A stretch of 64,000 bases of DNA from Holtermannia corniformis (lineage: Eukaryota; Basidiomycota; Tremellomycetes; Holtermanniales), in NCBI GenBank assembly GCA_001599935.1, contig BCIJ01000019.1:103656-167655 (forward strand), in the 5' to 3' direction. A model generated the notes under the pieces. It was not told the origin of the DNA. It saw nothing but the letters and a program-made list of their open reading frames with translations, and searched no databases. This document shows, piece after piece, positions 44,438 through 56,938 of the stretch. Position numbers and translations under genes: made by a program. Each line of letters opens with the position of its first letter. The first letter of the stretch is position 1.

Positions 44438-46643
44438 ATGCCAGCACTCGGCGTCCCCACTCTGCACAGCCTGTCCGGCTTCAAGCTTTCCCGGACGCCG
44501 TCCTCATCGCGACGGGTCTTCTCGAAGCGACGAAGAGTCCGCGCTCTACTTGTCGCCTTCAGCGCAGCTTCCATCATTGCGTTGAACGGTTTGATTGTAT
44601 GGGGCAGTCTGGTCTTTGGTACGCACCAGCTGCATATTCATGAAAGTCTCACGACCGACTCCACATAGTGCCCGTCATCAACATCCTTGCCCTGCCATGT
44701 TTTGCACTCTGCCTCATCGGTGCGTCAGTCACTGTCCATATTCATCTCGCTCATACAGCGAAGTATTGGTTTATGCCATACCCTCCTTGGCCTATCTTCT
44801 ATTGGCGCAGACGAATACGCCTAGCGCCGTTCGCGGCGTCTTCCTGCCCTTTCATCCCGGTATGTAAATTGCCGCGCCCTCAATTCTGCTGATAGTCGCA
44901 GTTCGTAATCTCGCACTCCTGGTCCCTATCCTCCGCTACAGTGTATTGGTCGTCCGGCTATACCCACGCTATCTTTCGGAATGGGTGTTTCAGCGGATAC
45001 TGGTACTGAGCGCTATGGGTCGTGTTGCCGGCGCTCGCAGTGGCTCCAACGTGGGAAGTAGCAAGACTGCCAACAAACGGCGGACACCCAAGACCATCGT
45101 CAAGTAGGCCTTGCTAGAGTACCAAGAGGGAGAAGCTGATTCGCTGTTAGGGAGAACATCGCATACCACCCAGAAGGGGTAATCGACAAACGTAACAACC
45201 TACTCGACGTCTACCTGCCACCGTCGTTCATAGCCACACCTTCGGCAATCTCTCCTTCCAAAGGCAAACGCAGAGCATCCCCCACGGAGCCGCGTTTTGC
45301 ACCGCTCCCGCCAGCCCGCCGGCCGACGCATAGCCGTCGGACAACGCAAACCAGTTCACCTCCATCGCCGTCACCCTCGTCGGGATACGGCGGAGGATCG
45401 CCGTTGACTCCCAGCTTCATGACACAAGAACTCGAGCTTGAGGAGCGCGCAAGAGTGGACTCTGGCGAGGACGCGGAAGAAATCGTCTTGGCACCGACAG
45501 TGGTGGTAATCATGGACGTCGGTAGCCTTGGCCCGATTCAACCCAAGAAATGGATGCTTGCCCTGGTTGGGATGCGGCTGCGTGAGCTTGGATACTGCAA
45601 GTCGAACGCATGGCGATTGACTACGCTGACGGTGCAGGTGTCATCATCCCCGATATCTCGAGTTATCCCAACGCTGGAGCGCGAGAGATGGTCGGTGATG
45701 TCCGCCGAGTACTCCAATGGGCCTGGGAGAACGCCGAGTCAGTCTGCGCAATCCACATTGAATTCAGCTGACTGCCCACTACAGATCCTACGGCGGCTCG
45801 CGTCACGACATACATTTGCTGGGCCACGGTCTCGGCGGGCAGCTGGCTCTGCTCACATTGACACAAGAGGCCATCGTCCGCTCCCGAGACGACTACCTCG
45901 ACACGCAAGCGCGCCGTCGTCAGCACTATTTCGACTCGGCAGACGATGGCTGGACGTCATCATCGCAGTATGGCGGCAAGGTCGCTGGTTCCGTCATTGA
46001 TGATGATGACGGCGTGATCTCGAACGGTCTGCGCCGTGTCAGGATCTATGAAGAGGACGTGGCGATTCCAAAGGTTGCAGGGCTCATTCTGTGAGCTTAG
46101 CTCTAGGCGCCCGTGTACACGAGTGCTTACTACCAACACAGATTGGCGCCAGTGACAGACGTGCTGAAGCAGATTCGACACGAGAGCCTCAACTACTGGG
46201 AACACTTATCGCCCATCAGGCGTGCCCTCGGTCCCAGCCAGACGGCTTGCATGCTCCACTCACCCGCACATCTCCTGTTTGCCGCTAAAAACGTACTACA
46301 AGTCGAGCGCCTACCTCCGCGCGTCCTGATTCTGCATGGGTAAGCCTGTCCGCCGCGACAAGGAAAAAGACTGACGCGACGTAGAGGACAAGACATTATC
46401 ACGCCGCCTACGCAGTCGTTGTACCTCCGAGAGGTGCTTGTGGGTCTTGACGTCCCAATCGTCCGCTTCCTGCCGTATCGCGACTTGGGGCATCTCGAAA
46501 TCATGCAAGCTCTGATGAAGGGCATGGAGACGGGCTACTCGAGGTGGTTGCTAAAGGACTGTGAGTTGCTGAATGAGACGAAGTTTGGGGTCGATCACTG
46601 ACAGCTCGATGCAGTGCAACAGTTTATCGGATTGTATGATTGA
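44438..46643 (+). CDS. Membrane-bound alpha/beta-hydrolase-fold protein lacking the catalytic serine
   Basis: About nine exons. The N-terminal part has three or four hydrophobic segments (ALLVAFSAASIIALNGLIVWG, then NILALPCFALCL, a Leu-rich segment, and RNLALLVPILRYSVLVVRLY). After a basic SKTANKRRTPK stretch comes an alpha/beta-hydrolase domain of the isoprenylcysteine methylesterase/BD-FAE type: YHPEG, LLDVYLPPS, then LLGHGLGGQLALLTLTQ where active relatives have GHSAG, and a late HGGQDIITPP (Asp) and DLGHLEIM (His). The usual HGGxW oxyanion loop is replaced by MDVGSLGP. Ser and oxyanion are therefore missing while Asp and His remain. A long low-complexity insert lies after the YLPPS strand. 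One intron (45597-45637) is GC-AG. Likely a non-catalytic or altered family member at an internal membrane. Confidence 0.75.
45597..45637 (+). other. GC-AG intron in the esterase-fold gene
   Basis: Donor GCAAGT after CTTGGATACT, acceptor GTGCAG. The join gives LRELGYCVIIPDISSYP, the expected strand of the hydrolase fold. A CTGAC branch-like site lies 8 bases before the acceptor. Confidence 0.75.
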
Positions 46644-46745
46644 GCGCTTGTAGACATTGAGATTGGTTGTGGATAGAACACATGTTTCATGAGACAATGT
46701 ACAGTGGCTGCATCAGATACTGGTACACATCACGCCGAGCGCCCA

Positions 46746-48620
46746 TTACACCTTTCGCTGCCTCTTGGTCGACATGGACGTTGCGGTTGAAGATATGGAA
46801 ACGGAGCGCTTCTGTGGCACATTAGCATCGCTCGTTATCTCTTTGCCAAACACACCTTTCTCGTTTGCATCTCTTGCGTCGGAATCGTCCACCCACCCTC
46901 CTTTTGCGCCTTGAGCGTGCGAAGCTCCTGCTCGACCCTCTCGACCTGTCGCTTCATCTCCACGAGCGCCCCGGCCGTGTTCAGCACCTTGTCCAAGATC
47001 TCGAGGTTGCCGCGCGTCGGCATGACAAGCTTGGTCATGCTGACGCTGTATTCGGCCAAAAGCTCGCCGATCCGGTGCGCGACGCTCGGCTTGGGTTGAG
47101 GCAGACGCGTGGAGCGAAGCCAGGCGGGTTGATGTTGCTGCTTGGGGATGAGGTGGGCCGGCGTATGGGGAGCAGGTGGTGGAACGCGGTAGATCCCATG
47201 CTTGAGGTCTGTTGCGTCGTTAGCATGTTGATGAGAGAGCACGGCGGGCAGGACGCACCGAACGCAGCTTCCTGCTCGCGCTTCTTCTTGGATGGCGGTA
47301 CGACCGGTGCGGGACTGGTCACGACCGATGCGAGCGGCTCTTCCGGCTCGCCCTTCCTCCGCTTCTTATTCTGAGACCTTTCAGCGTCGCTCATCGATCG
47401 ATCCGCACCACACACCTTGTCACCGCCAAGAATGCCTTCGTTGTTGGGTTGATCCAGATTGAACAAGCCACTGTCAAGGCCCATGACGGTACGCATGAGG
47501 TCATCCCGGTCTGCCCGGTACCGGCGGTCGATCTGCTCCATCCGCTTGATCTCGAGGAAGAGCATCTCTTCCTCTTGGACCTCTGATTGTGACAAGTGGA
47601 ACAGTTCCGACGTGTATTGCTTGCGCTTGACTTCGCGTGCTGCGATGCATGAGCCAGGTCAGTACGATGTGAGATCTACGTACACTTGTCAAAGGTATAG
47701 GCCTCGACTAGCTTGGCTTTGGCGGTCTCATCGGCTGCTGGTCGGGCGCGGATGAGCCGGCGACAGATGGTGTAGTAGCGATCTTTGATCTCCTGCAAAC
47801 GGGTCAGCATCTTCAACACAACTTTGCATCACAGCGCTCACCTCTGCACTTCGCCGCCGGATCCCGCCAATCTCGACCGCGGGCATGCTGCTCGCAGCTC
47901 TCGACCTGCCCCTTGGCGCCGCTGCCGTGGAATGCGTCTGGGATGCACCGGGGATTGGGACATACTCGTAGCGATCGGCAACGATCAAGAACCTCAGGTC
48001 GTACTCTTTCAATAGGGAGAAGAGGTAGGCCGTCTCGTGCGTTGTCCAGTCGGGGTCGGCGAGGTGTGCGTCGTATTCGATTTGCGAGTAGGTGATGAGA
48101 GACGGGGCGTTGAGGTTGAACTTTGCAAAGTGCTCGACTGGCGAGATCATGAGCAGGGTACTGAGAACAGGGATGGATAGGGTGGATACGCACTGGACTC
48201 GTTTGGGTTGTCGTCTGTCACTCGTGTCCAGTGTGCGACTTGCAGTCCGTCGTCCTGCCGGGCACTCGGCGTGAAGGGTATCCATTCCCTATCACACGAC
48301 TCAGCTCTCAGACAGACCAAGCACAGCACGGCAGCACGCAGGGCGTCCGCACCGTAGCCGACTGACCACTTGACCTTCTTCCCTCGCATCCCCTTGGCCT
48401 CCTTGTACCGCACTTTGCCCTTGTCACCCGACCGGTCCAGCCCTTGAGCGCTCATGAGACTCGGTGCATTGTCGCCCATGAGCGCATACAGCTCGCGACT
48501 GATCCCATCGGGCTTCTTTGTCGTCTGCACCAGTTTGCGCGGCGGCGGCTGCAGCGATGTGGATGAAGAGGCTGCTGGCGGGAGCGAGAGGATGGCCCGG
48601 ACGTCAGAGGACGATGCCAT
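46746..48620 (-). CDS. SWC4: SWR1/NuA4 complex subunit Swc4 (DMAP1)
   Basis: About seven exons. The start ASSSDVRAILSLPP and the block KPDGISRELYALMGDNAPSL are the Swc4/DMAP1 N-terminus. EWIPFTPSARQDDGLQVAHW, FAKFNLNAPSLITYSQIEYD and the SANT-like region DWTTHETAYLFSLLKEYDLRF with EIKDRYYTICRRL follow. The C-terminal half is coiled coil with a Lys-r spacer (QNKKRRKGE). The final exon (46746-46811) is joined after QTRK and ends KRQRKV. Swc4 helps load H2A.Z and is shared with the NuA4 acetyltransferase. Divergent from the PP2C gene (195 bp). Confidence 0.9.
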
Positions 48621-48815
48621 GGTGTTCCGTGCGCGCGATTGAATGCGAGAGACCTTGCTGTGCGCGATCGAGGCTGTCGAACAGTGGAAAGTGGAAAAGA
48701 TGTCAACGAGGTGGTGGTTGTACGACGGTGCAGCGACAACGACGACGATCGAGTGCACAACAACGCGCACAAGCTGCAAAGCTGTACACAGAGCTCGACC
48801 AAGGCTCTATCGACC

Positions 48816-50949
48816 ATGCTGCATCGCGCTCGCTTCTGTCTGCGGCGCCAGGGTGCGGCGAGGACTGCTCAGCGTACGGTGCTGCATCCGCTCCAGCTGT
48901 CGACGGCGACTCGTTGGTATGCGACTGAACCTCGACGCGAGCCGACGGCCGAGGAAAAGGCAGCTGGTCGAGCGTCCAAGCGGAATGCGATCATCTCACT
49001 GCTCCTGCTGGGTACCGCAGGCGCCCTGTCCGTCGACAATGTTTGATCATGGTGCATGCTGACCATCCTCACTCAGCTTCATCTATGACAAGCAAGCTGC
49101 AAAGGCTGGAGGGTCTAGCATCCTCACACCCAAGCATGAGACGTTTACGACCCGGTTCCGGACGTCCATGGGCATACAAGAGACGGTCCACCGCCTGCTC
49201 TCAGCCGACGAGTGCGAAGCCAAGCTCGTAGCACACGAGTTCTCTTCAGACGGCTCAGTCCCACTCTTGGCTCCGGCCGGTCCATCCTCTGGCAAGACCA
49301 AGATCATTCGATACGATACGAGCTATCTCGAGTCGAACGAGCCGATCGAGGATCGCCATGCTTCCAACCTACTGTCTGAATCGCATATTGCCGCTTCGCT
49401 TGTTCCTGCGCCGTCGAGCTGGTGGCATGCAGCAGGAGCCAAGGGTACCAAGGGCAAGGGCAAGGATCTGGCACTGTTCTCTGTCATCGATGGACATTCG
49501 GGAACTGCTACGTCTTCGTTGCTAAGCAAGACGCTGCACCCAACTGTGGCCGTCAGCTTGGCAGCCCTGTATGCTGGCTACCAGCCGCAGCCACTCGGCG
49601 GTATCCAGTCCGGCAGCTGGTGGAGCCCGTTGAGCTGGTCATGGACCTTGAACTCGGCGCCCGTCACGCCCGAAAACGTCGCGCTCAGCCTGCAGAATGC
49701 GTCAGTGCTCTGCGCCACGCTTGATCATACTAACACGCACCTCAGCTTCTTACTGCTCGATTCCCACATCCTGAACCCACCGCTGCAACTGCTCAAGTAT
49801 CTCCCGCACAAGCCCGAGTCTGGCCAGCCGAACCCCCGGCCGATCGCCCTGCCAACCGTCGAGCCGGCGCTTTCGGGCGCGTGTGCTCTCACAGCGGTGA
49901 TTGATCAGGAAACGGAGGAAATGTGGGTCGCGTTGACGGGCGATTGCCGTGCGGTCGCGGGCTGGTGGGTGCCCGGTGCGGCAGGTCAGGCGGGCCAGTG
50001 GCGGTGCGATGTCTTGACCGAGGACCAGATGGGCAAGAACCCGAATGAAGTCAAGCGGTGGGTTGGGATTGTGCGAATCCGCGGGTTGTCGCTTACCATT
50101 GGCATAGACTGCAGAGCGAGCACCCCGAGGCGGAGCGCGACAATGTCATCTCGAGAGGCCGGGTGCTAGGACGGTTAGAGCCCACTCGAGCGTTTGGGGA
50201 TGCGCGATACAAGTGGACCAAGGAGCAGTCTGCTGCGTAAGTCGTCTTGCACAATGCAGCTCACAATTGTACAGGGTCATGCAGCACCTCGTACCCGAGG
50301 ATGACGGCCGGAATCGCCCGGCGCCCAAGAACTCGTTGACGCCTCCGTACGTGACTGCCCAACCTGAAGTCACCTATCGCAAGATTGGCAAGCGTGCCGA
50401 GGGCGACGAGCTCAAGTTTGTCATCTTGGCGACGGACGGCTGTGCGTTGTTGATTTCGAGTGAGCTTTGGCTGACTTGTCGTACAGTGTGGGACAGGATC
50501 ACATCCGAGGAAGCCACGCACCTCGTCGCGTCGTATCTGTCCCACCCGACGCACGCCGATGTGCACAAGTCGGCCCTGCCCAACCTGTTCCCGCACCTGC
50601 CATCGCCTGCATCCATCACAAAGTTGTACCCGGCCGAGCCGTCTATCGCTGACGATACGCGCAAAGAGGGCACCTGGGCGTACGAAGGCGACAAGAATGC
50701 GGCGACTCATCTGATCCGCAACGCGCTTGCTGGGGGTGATCGCAAGACTCGGCGCGAGCTGCTCAGTGTGACGGGCAAAGAGAGTCGGTGGCTGCGAGAC
50801 GACATCACGACTACGTGCGTTGGTGTTGCTGACTGCGCTGCGGCGACTGATCTTGCTGCAGGGTGATCTTCTTTGGTGACCGGCCGACGAGCGAACCGTT
50901 TACGACCGTGTTGCCGAGCGAGCTGCAGGCGGACGCGGTCGTAGCTTGA
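48816..50949 (+). CDS. Mitochondrial PP2C phosphatase (pyruvate dehydrogenase phosphatase type, Ptc5-like)
   Basis: MLHRARFCLRRQGAARTAQR is a mitochondrial presequence and LLLLGTAGAL a short hydrophobic stretch after it. The PP2C core has FSVIDGHSGTA (metal-binding Asp), GACALTAVID, WVALTGDCRAV, LGRLEPTRAFGDARYKW, FVILATDGLWD (built across an intron at about 50447-50490) and GDRPTSEPFT at the end. Six exons. The family dephosphorylates the E1 subunit of pyruvate dehydrogenase in the matrix or intermembrane space. The first intron, near 49031-49093, has no fully satisfying join: donor and acceptor choice decides whether FIYDK is kept. Confidence 0.85.
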
Positions 50950-51183
50950 GCGAGTCGACTGGGTAGGCTGTGCAGCAGCAGGGATAGCAAGCAGGATGTA
51001 GCATTACATGTTGAATCCCATCCCAACCTCGTCGGCCGCTGCCACTGGACACGAAGCCACGCGCGCACGGCCACTTTGTCGACGTCTTGACTCATCCACT
51101 GCTGATTCCTCTTGTTACTGCGCGAGTGTGGTCATCAAACGGCCACGAGAGCGATCAGTCAGTGGTGGGCTCGAGGTGGGATC

Positions 51184-53931
51184 ATGGACGACCTCGTTGA
51201 CCTCAACTGGTCGGCGCCGGCGTCGCTCAGCTCGCATCCATCTCGCTCAAACTCCACTACCCCTGCCTCTACATTCGACCTCTTGAGCTCACACAAGCCA
51301 TCACCAAAGCCAAGCTACTATCAGCCACCGTCGGCAGCGACTAGCAAGCCATCCACTCCAGTTCCCCCTCCCGCCGCGGCTGGAGACGCCTTCGGCGACT
51401 TGTTGGCATCCTTCTCGGGTGCTGGCGGTGCACATCGCTCAGGTACCCAGCAGACTCTAGTAGAACGCCAGGCTCAGCTGGCGAGAGAAAAGCAGGAAAG
51501 GGAAGACAAGGAACGCAAGGCTTTCGAGGGGCACGGCGCGTTCTGGGATCAGCTCGGCGCAGGCGCTGGTCATGCCCCGAAACCGACGCCCAAGCAGCCT
51601 CAAGCTGCGGCTAGCTCTCTGATGGACTTTGACTTTCTTGCCCCTCTGGCCAAACAAACACCGACTACGACACCAGGTCCGGTCGACCCCTTTGACTTTG
51701 ATGCTTTGGCCTCGACGTCTCGCTCGTCCTCTACCCGCCCTGGGATGGCGACGCCGGTCTCCCACTTTGACTTTGGCGACCGGGAAGATGCCTCTAGCGC
51801 ATCTAGTTCGAGCAGGCAACACTCAGAGGTTGACATCCTCGGTGACCTGGCGAAACCGGCCGAGCTAGCCAAGCCAAAGCCAAAAGCAGGAGTAAGCCTG
51901 ACCAATATCGGTTGCAGTATACTAACCCGGCGCAGACACCACCCACATCTACCCGTCGACGGACAGACGTCCCGTCTCGACCAGCCTCGCCGCCACCTCA
52001 TATCCTCGGACGAATCGTCGAAATGGGCTTTTCGCCCGCTCAAGCCCGTCAAGCCCTCGCAAAGACTCCTACCGGTCTCGACGTGGAAGGTGCACTCGAG
52101 CTACTGCTCAACACTGCGAGCTCATCCAGCTCGCGACCCCGCTCGCCGGCCAACGGCCCCGAAAGTGGTGACGATTTCGAACTGACCGAGCGGGAAATGC
52201 AAAGACGCCGGGAGGAGCAAGAGGCCGAGAGGAGGCGACGGCGGCGCGCCGGTCCATCGCGCGAAACAGTCCGCACGGATCCTCGACCCGACGACGACGG
52301 CGCGGCCACGCCGCTGCAAGAGCACGCGGACAAGATCCTCGCTCAAGCTTCTGAAATCGGCGCATCGGTATTCACGAAAGCGAGCTCTTTTTGGTCACAA
52401 GGCAAGGAGCGGGTTCAGAAAGCGTACGAGGAGCAACGACGGGCATTGGAAGCGGCTGAGAACGGTGCGCATGGTCGAAGAGATCGCGGCAAGACACGCC
52501 AGCAGCCGATAGACGGTCGACCGAGGTGGATGGTGCAGGCTGAAGAGGACGCTCGCGCCGGGCGGACCACTTCTTCAGATGGCAAAGCCGCGAATGGCGC
52601 TGGCGGCTTCAAGGATAGCGACGACGAAATGGAACGACCAGAGTCTGCGTCGGCTCATCGACCTGTGCAGCGATCAAGTGCGCCTCGTCAACCTCCTACA
52701 CCGGTGCGCAGGGCTGCTTCGCCGCCTGTCGGCCGCAATAATATGTCTGTCAAGGAGCGCGCCGAATCACTCTTTGCAGATGAACCGCAGGCGTATGCCT
52801 CGTCTGCTAGGCGCCGAATGCCGGTTGGTCGCACCCAGCCGAATTCTGCGCCTATCGCCACCCCTGCGGCTCGCCCACAACTCCCCTCGCCTGTCACCCT
52901 CCGTCCACGTACCCTCGTCTCTGCCAACAGCAATCAGATATCCAACAGTGCATCCCACAAAGCCAAGGGCAACGAGCACTTCAAGCTCGGTCGGTTCGCC
53001 GAGGCCGAAGGCGCCTACACGACGGCCATTGGCAGTTTGCCCGATGGGCATATCCTACTCGTACCCATCTACAACAATCGTGCCGCGACGCGACTCAAAC
53101 AGGGCAACTGTTCATCTGCAGCGGAAGACTGCACCGTCGTGATCAGCCTCATCGGTGCAGATTATCACCCGCAGCGAGACGAGCCCCTACCGGCAGACCT
53201 CGAGAAAGACGTCAAGCTCGGGGATGCGCTCGTCAAGGCGTGCATCAAGCGCGCGCAGGCGTGGGAGATGGCAGAGAAATGGGGAAAAGCCAATGAGGAC
53301 TGGGAGAAGTTGATGGGGATGGACGCCGCCTTGCTTGGTTCCGGAGCGAGCTCGACTATCAAACTGGCAGGCGAGGGCTCGCGTCGCGCCAAAAAGATGC
53401 TCGAGGGTCCTGTCGTGGCTGCCAAACCGAAACCGAAACCTGCACCACCCAGAGCGTCCGCAGCCGTCAAGTCTGAAGGCGTAGACAAGATGCGCCAAGC
53501 TGCGGCCCAGCTCGAAGCGGAGAACGAGCAGCGCACAGCCGTCAAGGATGGCGTCGATGCCAAACTGGCTGCGTGGAAGAGCGGAAAGGAGACCAACCTG
53601 CGCGCTCTGGTTGCGAGCCTTGATACGGTCCTGTGGCCGTCTGTGATGCAGACGGGCCTCAAGGTTGGCATGCACGAGCTCATCACGGAGAAGCAAGTCA
53701 AGATCAAGTATATGAAGGTCATTGGCCGGCTGCATCCGGACAAGGTGCGTATTGCGGAGTGGAGTCCGCGTTGGCTGATCCGCGAATAGCTGAACGTTGC
53801 GAGTGATACGACCGTTGAGCAAAAGTTGCTGGCGAACGGTGTGTTTAGCACGCTCAGCGAAGCGTAAGTACAGTGGTGCCTTACAGACCTGGCTCACACC
53901 TATCAGCTGGCAAGCCTTCAACTCGTCGTGA
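51184..53931 (+). CDS. SWA2: Auxilin-like J-protein with UBA and TPR domains (Swa2 type)
   Basis: Four exons (51184-51891, 51936-53744, 53790-53863, 53907-53931) encode 871 aa. N-terminal DLL/NPF-like and DFDFL acidic motifs suit clathrin and adaptor binding. A UBA domain (HILGRIVEMGFSPAQARQAL), a long charged disordered stretch, three TPR helices (NEHFKLGRFAEAEGAY..YNNRAATRLKQG) and a C-terminal J domain with HPDK at an exon end follow. The chain ends with LSEAWQAFNSS, as in auxilins. It recruits Hsc70/Ssa to uncoat clathrin vesicles. The start ATG at 51184 begins MDDLVDLNW. Confidence 0.9.
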
Positions 53932-53974
53932 ACACGTCACATAGACAGGGTAACTCTATGCACATTGCATCACA

Positions 53975-54592
53975 CTAGTACAACCGACCAGCCGTAGCCG
54001 CCCATATTCTGTCTATCGTCTGTTGTCCCCAAGGCGCCCAGCGCGCTTGCAGTCCTAATGGCCCGATCCACGCCTTCCTCCATCCTATAGCGACAGCGGC
54101 GCCCAGCGTCACACCCACAACAACCTGCTCGACCGAATGGTAGCCCAGCCTGACCCTCGACCAAACGATCCCATAACCCCACGCCAGGAGACCGAGTCCG
54201 ACTACCACCTTTGGCATCCTCAAGAACGCCGCAATAGGCTCAAGCGACAGGAGCATGTACGTGACGAAAAACGCGATGCTTGTCGAATGCGTCGATGGCA
54301 TCCCGTATGTCGTCTTTGTATGCTTGACGTTGGTTGGCCGTGCTTGCTTGACGCGCGTCTTGATGAGCTTGGCAAGAGTATTGCAGGCTATGCTGCCGAG
54401 GACAAAGTAGGCGACGTTGACGTCGCGTGTGTAGAGTGAGACGCCAGTGGTCAAGCTGACGACGATGATGCTTGTCTGGGTGGGTCAGGTGTAGCTCGTG
54501 ATCTCTGCACCACAGCGCTCGCTCACCTCATCGAGAAGGTATAGTAGCGAGTTGGGATAGTCTCTCGGAGACTTTCGAGACCGTATTCCCAT
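53975..54592 (-). CDS. PAP2-family phosphatase, dolichyldiphosphatase type
   Basis: Two exons (54592-54527, 54475-53975) encode 188 aa. The three PAP2 motifs are complete: KTRVKQARP, YGMPSTHS and SRVRLGYHSVEQV. YGMPSTHS is the form seen in Cax4/DOLPP1, which recycles dolichyl pyrophosphate in the ER lumen during N-glycosylation. It has about four membrane segments and is shorter than yeast Cax4 (239 aa); the N-terminal segment before the first motif is reduced, so another upstream exon is possible. Its 3' end is 43 bp from that of the auxilin gene. Confidence 0.82.
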
Positions 54593-54739
54593 TGTGGAGG
54601 ATTGTTGCGAACTTGCAACGAGCTGATAGCATCCCCAGCGACGATCCCCGGACTCGGATCTCCGAAGTTCCAAAAGTCCGAACACGTCCGCCACCCGAGA
54701 ACGGTAGTAGCAGTCAGCAGCACAGTGCGAGAGCGCACA

Positions 54740-55131
54740 ATGGTGCAAGAAGCGTGCAAGGGTATCCGAGATGATCTCGTCGCTTGCCTGTTGAGAACAG
54801 ATTGGTGCGTATTCCGTCTTGGTCGAGCTTTGTGCTGACCGGCCGAGGTAGCGTCCTCAAATCCGGGAAAACTCCACAAGAGTGTATTCGGAGTCCCAAG
54901 GAACTGCCGCTGCAGTGCCAGCATCTCATCACTGCGTTTACAGACTGCAAGAAGGGCATGGTACGTCTTGCGGTCGTTGCTGACGGATCTAATGGCTGAT
55001 TCGTCAAAACGTAGCTTGACATGCGGAGACGGTTTCGAGGGAACCACTTGACGACGCCGGCAACGAAGGAGCAGCAGGACAAGGACCGGCAATTGGGTCT
55101 GGATGGAGGATCGCCAACGCCAGTGCGGTAG
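54740..55131 (+). CDS. PET191: Cytochrome c oxidase assembly factor Pet191 (COA5)
   Basis: Three exons (54740-54804, 54852-54960, 55015-55131) encode 96 aa. A twin-Cys CHCH-like protein: EACKGIRDDLVACLLRTDC, TPQECI, LPLQCQHLITAFTDCKKGM and the family block DMRRRFRGN. The family works in the mitochondrial intermembrane space and is needed for complex IV assembly. No presequence, as expected for Mia40 import substrates. Divergent from the dolichyldiphosphatase-like gene with 147 bp between start codons. Confidence 0.92.
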
Positions 55132-55246
55132 CATTGCATACGTATGTATAATGAACTCAACTCATGCGGTGGGGTGGGTTGCTGCTTACTAACAGTCTAT
55201 ATACAATGCGGTTGCTACAGATTCAGATCACTAAGCTCTATTCTTC

Positions 55247-56661
55247 CTATCGATCTGCGGGCACCTTGGCCGGGATGAAAAAGGTCAACACCCCGCCTGC
55301 GTCCGTCACGCTCCCTTTGGCCACTGTCAGCTATGATCCACCGGAGCATTGACGGACGTACCGATGTACAGGTATGCAATCAAACAGTATTCGGCGCACA
55401 AACCTAAAGTTGTCAGGCTGGCTCAACGCAGGTAATTCGCCGACATACAGGCAATCGCTGTCCCACCGACAACATGACTACTCAGAAACTTGAGCAGCCC
55501 CCGGACCGGGACCGTCGCCTCGTACATGTAATCATCGGGCTTAGGCTCCGGCTCATCCTCAGGCTCGTTCCCGTTACCTGACGCTGGATCTCAGCACGCG
55601 CTAGGACGGCAGAGCAGATACTGACCGATGGCAGGGATGCTGAGCTTTTTGTATGTCGTCGTGAGGTTGAACGAGTCGCCGAACGCACTGAGCGACATTG
55701 TGCCCTCCTGCATTGGGCGTCAGCCGCTGTCTGACACGAGAGATACGACACACCTTGTTGATGCCGATCGCAAGCTCATCCGATAGGTGTGAGAGGCGCG
55801 ATACGACACCACGAAGCTCTGTCAAGTCGGGCAAGACGACGTGGGTCCAAAGCCATGTCAGTCCCGTCTCAGCGAGTGATCGGGCCACACGTACATCAGG
55901 TTCAGGACACATGGGCTCCTTGAGTTCGCGCTGACGTGCAGGCGAGAGGATGGTGATGTTGATCTCGTGCTCAATCTTCATCGGCCTTTGTCCTCGCGAC
56001 TGCTAGATCAGTACAAGTAGCAATGCCCAGGTCGGGTCACGGACCATGCCTTGGATCTCAAACGCCAGCAGCGCCTGCTGACCGCGCTTGTTGAGCCGCA
56101 TCGTGACTTCGCCCTCGTATATCGAAGCGCCGCGAGCGTTTTCAGAGTACATCGATGGTCCGACGCCGCCTCCTGCAAGCAGCTGGCGTCAGCTGGCTGA
56201 CCCCATCCGCGACTACGCTGGAACTGACCGGCGCTCTCTGCACTTCGCACGACCTTGATCAAGTTCTCAAGTGCGATCTCGAGAAAGATCTCATTGTTGT
56301 TGTTAGACTCGATGCGATAGTGCGTGAACAGGGTCGACTGTGTTTGTGAGCCGAGGCATGTTGCATTATGGGTGACGAACGACTTTGACGCTCCTGACGT
56401 AGCACGACATCAGTACTATGCATGCAGATATACGACAGCTGCACATACGACCACACTTGCACGCCTTCCTTGCCACCTTCATTGGCCGGGATGATGAAGT
56501 GGATGTTCTCTTCGCTGAGCCGGATCACGCATTGCTTGGCGAGCGGCTGTAGGGCCCGAGCGAGCTCTATGACGATGTTTCAGCAGCTGTTATCAGTCGA
56601 GCGAAAGAAGAAGCTCACTGCTCAGTAGTGGGACATTGACAATGTGCGTCCGGAATCGCAT
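55247..56661 (-). CDS. HUS1: DNA-damage checkpoint clamp subunit Hus1
   Basis: About eight exons. MRFRTHIVNVPLLS joins KLARALQPLAKQCVIRLSEE. Then NEGGKEGVQVWS, FTHYRIESNNNNEIFLEIAL, GASIYEGEVTMRLNKRG, KIEHEINITILSPARQREL, ELRGVVSRLSHLSDELAI, DYMYEATVPVRGLLKFLSSH and the final LTFFIPAKVPADR can be followed. Hus1 with Rad1 and Rad9 forms the 9-1-1 ring that activates Mec1/ATR signalling. The second intron (about 106 nt) is longer than the others. Convergent with PET191. Confidence 0.88.
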
Positions 56662-56938
56662 CTTGATATGAGCTGCGCTGGCGTGTCACCGGCAAGCCGA
56701 GTGCATGTTGGTTGAGGCGTTTGATGGACCGCTGGAGCTGATGGGGGACGTTCACACGCTTCTGAGATGAAGCAGATAGTCACTCGACCGTCACTGGCGA
56801 CTGTTGGACACCGTCAACTGAGCACAGACGACTACTTCCCCGACAAACGTGACCGGGATGAGCTCGAGTGATCAACATCGACCATAGATTCAACTTGTGG
56901 GCAAGTCAACAAGGAGCAGGCTGCACGACTTGATCAAT

